This document shows positions 4,733 through 6,123 of a stretch of 6,123 nt of DNA, piece after piece. Both the position numbers and the translations under genes were made by a program. The first letter of the stretch is position 1; each line of letters begins with the position of its first letter. Source of the stretch: Alphaproteobacteria bacterium (GTDB taxonomy: Bacteria; Pseudomonadota; Alphaproteobacteria; UBA7887); assembly GCA_028289725.1 (NCBI GenBank), contig JANQOH010000375.1, positions 1 through 6,123 on the forward strand. Reading direction: 5' to 3'. The notes under the pieces were generated by a model. It did no database searches and had not been told where the DNA came from. It saw only the letters and a program-made list of their open reading frames with translations.

Positions 4733-5452
4733 TCAGGCCCGTCGGCGGGCCGCGTCGGGAAGCGGTGTCACGTCTTGCGCCGTATCGAGGCTGTCGAAAT
4801 AGGCCAACACGCGGTCCAGCGGCTCGACATCGGCAAACTTGGCATCGACATCGAACAGGTTCCATTCGACCGCGGCGGCGATCCGGTCGCCGACCGCTTC
4901 GCGCACGACGATCGGCCGAAACCCTTCGGCGATCGCGTCTTCGGTGGTGTGGCGCACGCAGGCCGACATGGTGACGCCCGTGAGGATCACCGTGTCGACA
5001 CCGACCGACCGCAAATAGCCCGCGAGCGGCGTGCCGTGAAAGCCACTGGCGCGTTTTTTCACGATCACGAGTTCGCCGGGTTCGGGCGCGATGCGGTCGT
5101 CGATCGCGACGTCGGGGCTGCCGGCCTTGAGACATTCGAGCGGCACTTTGTGGTACCAAAGCCCCATGTCGGTGTTCGGACCCTCGGTGATCGCGTAGGC
5201 GGTCGACGTGAAAACAACGGGAATCTGCTTGGCGCGCGCGGCGGCGAGCAGTCTTTGCACGCTGGCAATCACGCCGTCCATGCCCTCACAGGAAAAGGCG
5301 TTGCCAGGTCGCGTCCAGGCGTTGGCCAGGTCAACATTGACCAACGCCGGCCGCGTGCCGAAGCCGATCCGCCTTTGGAAGCCCCGGCTTTGATACAGCG
5401 CGGAATCGGTGGCGAAAATGGTTTCCAGGGCCTTGGCGATGTCATCGTTCAT
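4733..5452 (-). CDS. Isochorismatase-family cysteine hydrolase (N-carbamoylsarcosine amidase/maleamate amidase-like)
   Basis: A 239-residue cytoplasmic enzyme predicted to hydrolyse a C-N bond (amide or carbamoyl) on a small molecule. The catalytic triad of the family is in place: Asp41 in R-P-A-L-V-N-V-D-L, Lys132 in V-I-V-K-K-R-A-S-G-F-H-G-T, and Cys165 in T-G-V-T-M-S-A-C-V-R-H-T, where V-T is the usual cis-peptide site before the nucleophile. A-I-A-E-G-F...E-A-V-G-D-R and A-K-F-A-D-V follow the family pattern at the C-terminus. Length fits the longer, N-carbamoylsarcosine-amidase-like branch. The start at 5452 is chosen over the in-frame ATG at 5479 because AGGA lies about ten bases upstream and family proteins rarely carry the extra M-R-R-V-G-R-T-S-A. 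It has its own promoter at 5498-5506. The exact substrate is open: neighbours do not form a nicotinate or creatinine pathway. Confidence 0.9.
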   Translation of the reverse strand: MNDDIAKALETIFATDSALYQSRGFQRRIGFGTRPALVNVDLANAWTRPGNAFSCEGMDGVIASVQRLLAAARAKQIPVVFTSTAYAITEGPNTDMGLWYHKVPLECLKAGSPDVAIDDRIAPEPGELVIVKKRASGFHGTPLAGYLRSVGVDTVILTGVTMSACVRHTTEDAIAEGFRPIVVREAVGDRIAAAVEWNLFDVDAKFADVEPLDRVLAYFDSLDTAQDVTPLPDAARRRA

Positions 5453-5497
5453 GGCACTCGTCCTACCCACGCGTCGCATCTCGACGCCGAGGGGCTC

Positions 5498-5506
5498 ATT
5501 ATAGCA
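5498..5506 (-). promoter_or_regulatory. Extended -10 promoter of the hydrolase gene
   Basis: On the minus strand TGC-TATAAT, a perfect -10 with the TGn extension, ends 45 bases before the chosen start codon. There is no good -35 at 16-18 bp, which is normal for extended -10 promoters. Transcription would start near 5491, upstream of both possible ATG codons. It separates the hydrolase from the MAPEG gene as its own transcription unit. Confidence 0.65.
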
Positions 5507-5642
5507 GATGAGTGGGCGAATTTGCGTTTGTCCGCGGATTCGGACGCCACGTCACAATCGATAAATTTGCACACCGGCCTGGGGTGGTCCGGAAATCTAC
5601 GTCGCCAAATTGCCGAATTAGGATGCTTAGTCGCCTATGGAA

Positions 5643-6032
5643 TCAAGACGCGGTGATGGACGATATGCCGGCTGCCAGCGCCGCAAGCGCCAGAACCGAA
5701 AGTGTACATGCCATTCCGAAAACGCGAAGGCGATAGTCTTCCGGCTCACGCGACACGCCGATCGCGTGGATCAAGCGGCCCAGAATCAAAACAGTGCACA
5801 GAATATGCAGCAGTGCCGGAAATGTGCCGCTATATTCCGCGAAGGCCAGCAACAGCAGCGCCATCGGTACATATTCGGTGAAATTGGCTTGAACCCGGAT
5901 GGCGCGTTCCAGATTTTCGTCTTGGCCGGCGCCAATCGCCACCTTTGCGCGCCGCCTGAGGCGAATGACGCGCACCGATAAGGCGATCAAAATCAGGCCA
6001 AGGGCCGCCGCATAGATCGGAACGATGGTCAT
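5643..6032 (-). CDS. MAPEG-family membrane protein, YecN-like
   Basis: A 129-residue integral membrane protein with four helices (about 3-24, 54-72, 74-92, 105-125). Family signature residues are seen: R-V-I-R-L-R-R-R-A-K-V-A-I-G (21-34), then R-A-I-R-V-Q-A-N-F-T-E-Y-V-P (43-56), with the N-x-x-E-Y-x-P core shared with glutathione-using MAPEG enzymes, and G-R-L-I-H-A-I-G (85-92) and G-M-A-C-T (106-110). Length matches bacterial YecN proteins. Eukaryotic relatives conjugate or isomerise lipid mediators with glutathione; the role of the bacterial YecN branch is largely unknown. The start at 6032 has AAGG about ten bases upstream and overlaps by 4 bp (ATGA) the end of another reading frame, suggesting it is a downstream operon member. 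It ends 137 bp before the hydrolase promoter; no intrinsic terminator is visible between them. Confidence 0.92.
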   Translation of the reverse strand: MTIVPIYAAALGLILIALSVRVIRLRRRAKVAIGAGQDENLERAIRVQANFTEYVPMALLLLAFAEYSGTFPALLHILCTVLILGRLIHAIGVSREPEDYRLRVFGMACTLSVLALAALAAGISSITAS

Positions 6033-6121
6033 GGTGCGAACCTTATGTCGTTCGTCCGGTGCGACTCCTTACGTTGGATCAGCTTGGTCGGATCACGGCG
6101 GCCGATCGCTACTTCAGCGAC
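6029..6121 (-). CDS. Possible C-terminal end of an upstream operon gene (partial)
   Basis: One minus-strand frame is open from the window edge and gives 30 residues ending D-I-R-F-A-P, with its stop overlapping the MAPEG start as ATGA. The other two minus-strand frames have early stops. The visible part is basic and polar (R-R-D-P-T-K-L-I-Q-R-K-E-S-H-R) and has no recognisable motif. Ninety bases without a stop is weak evidence in GC-rich DNA; the ATGA overlap is the main argument. Confidence 0.35.
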   Translation of the reverse strand, partial: VAEVAIGRRDPTKLIQRKESHRTNDIRFAP

Positions 6122-6123
6122 CT

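Noticed and set aside
4560..5159. Minus-strand 199-codon open frame overlapping the hydrolase gene
   Set aside because: Out-of-frame shadow of the hydrolase with an Arg-rich translation that only runs on into the intergenic gap.
5453..5479. Nine-residue N-terminal extension of the hydrolase from the ATG at 5479
   Set aside because: Possible because the promoter lies further upstream, but the ribosome binding site is better at 5452 and the extension is basic and unlike the family.
4775..5656. Plus-strand 293-codon open frame
   Set aside because: Antisense to the isochorismatase-family gene, whose full catalytic triad is on the minus strand; the plus translation is Arg/Asp/His-rich without motifs.
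1..6123. tRNA, rRNA, CRISPR array, insertion sequence or attachment site
   Set aside because: I looked on both strands and saw no cloverleaf, regular repeat-spacer pattern, transposase motif or terminal inverted repeat with target duplication.

Overview
The window is GC-rich in its coding parts with sharply AT-rich intergenic patches. The gene content (a PQQ-dependent periplasmic dehydrogenase with its own cytochrome c, a YecN-type MAPEG protein, an isochorismatase-fold amidohydrolase and a MotA/TolQ/ExbB-type channel) suggests a Gram-negative bacterium, most likely an alphaproteobacterium. That placement is inference; no marker gene is present.

Left block (1-1818, minus strand): a tight three-gene operon read right to left. 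A membrane-anchored periplasmic protein (B1, 1818-1189) overlaps by 4 bp a four-helix MotA/TolQ/ExbB-family channel subunit (1192-485). Twelve bases further on comes a second membrane-anchored protein (B2, 472 to the window edge, incomplete), about two-thirds identical to B1. In both B proteins the single membrane helix starts with a conserved F-R-D, the place where ExbD, TolR and MotB carry their proton-binding aspartate. The block therefore looks like an ion-driven motor with two different B subunits, whose periplasmic part is an unusual Asp-rich beta-type domain. It is the best candidate here for an undescribed system.

Middle block (1819-4333): a 246 bp AT-rich divergent control region with a dyad, a spaced direct repeat and promoter-like hexamers, then plus-strand genes for a secreted PQQ-dependent dehydrogenase (2065-3798) and a small secreted cytochrome c (3932-4333). 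A strong hairpin lies between the two. Together they would oxidise an alcohol or aldehyde in the periplasm and pass electrons to the respiratory chain. The dehydrogenase has the extra Asp typical of lanthanide enzymes but lacks the usual vicinal cysteines and apparently the usual metal-binding Glu. The cytochrome has a CX3CH haem site instead of CXXCH.

Right block (4334-6123): about 400 bp without a convincing protein gene, holding AT-rich palindromes, promoter-like elements and a clear plus-strand intrinsic terminator, which together suggest a small RNA. It is followed by two minus-strand genes: an isochorismatase-family hydrolase with its own extended -10 promoter (5452-4733), and a MAPEG/YecN membrane protein (6032-5643) whose start overlaps the end of a further reading frame that runs in from the right edge.
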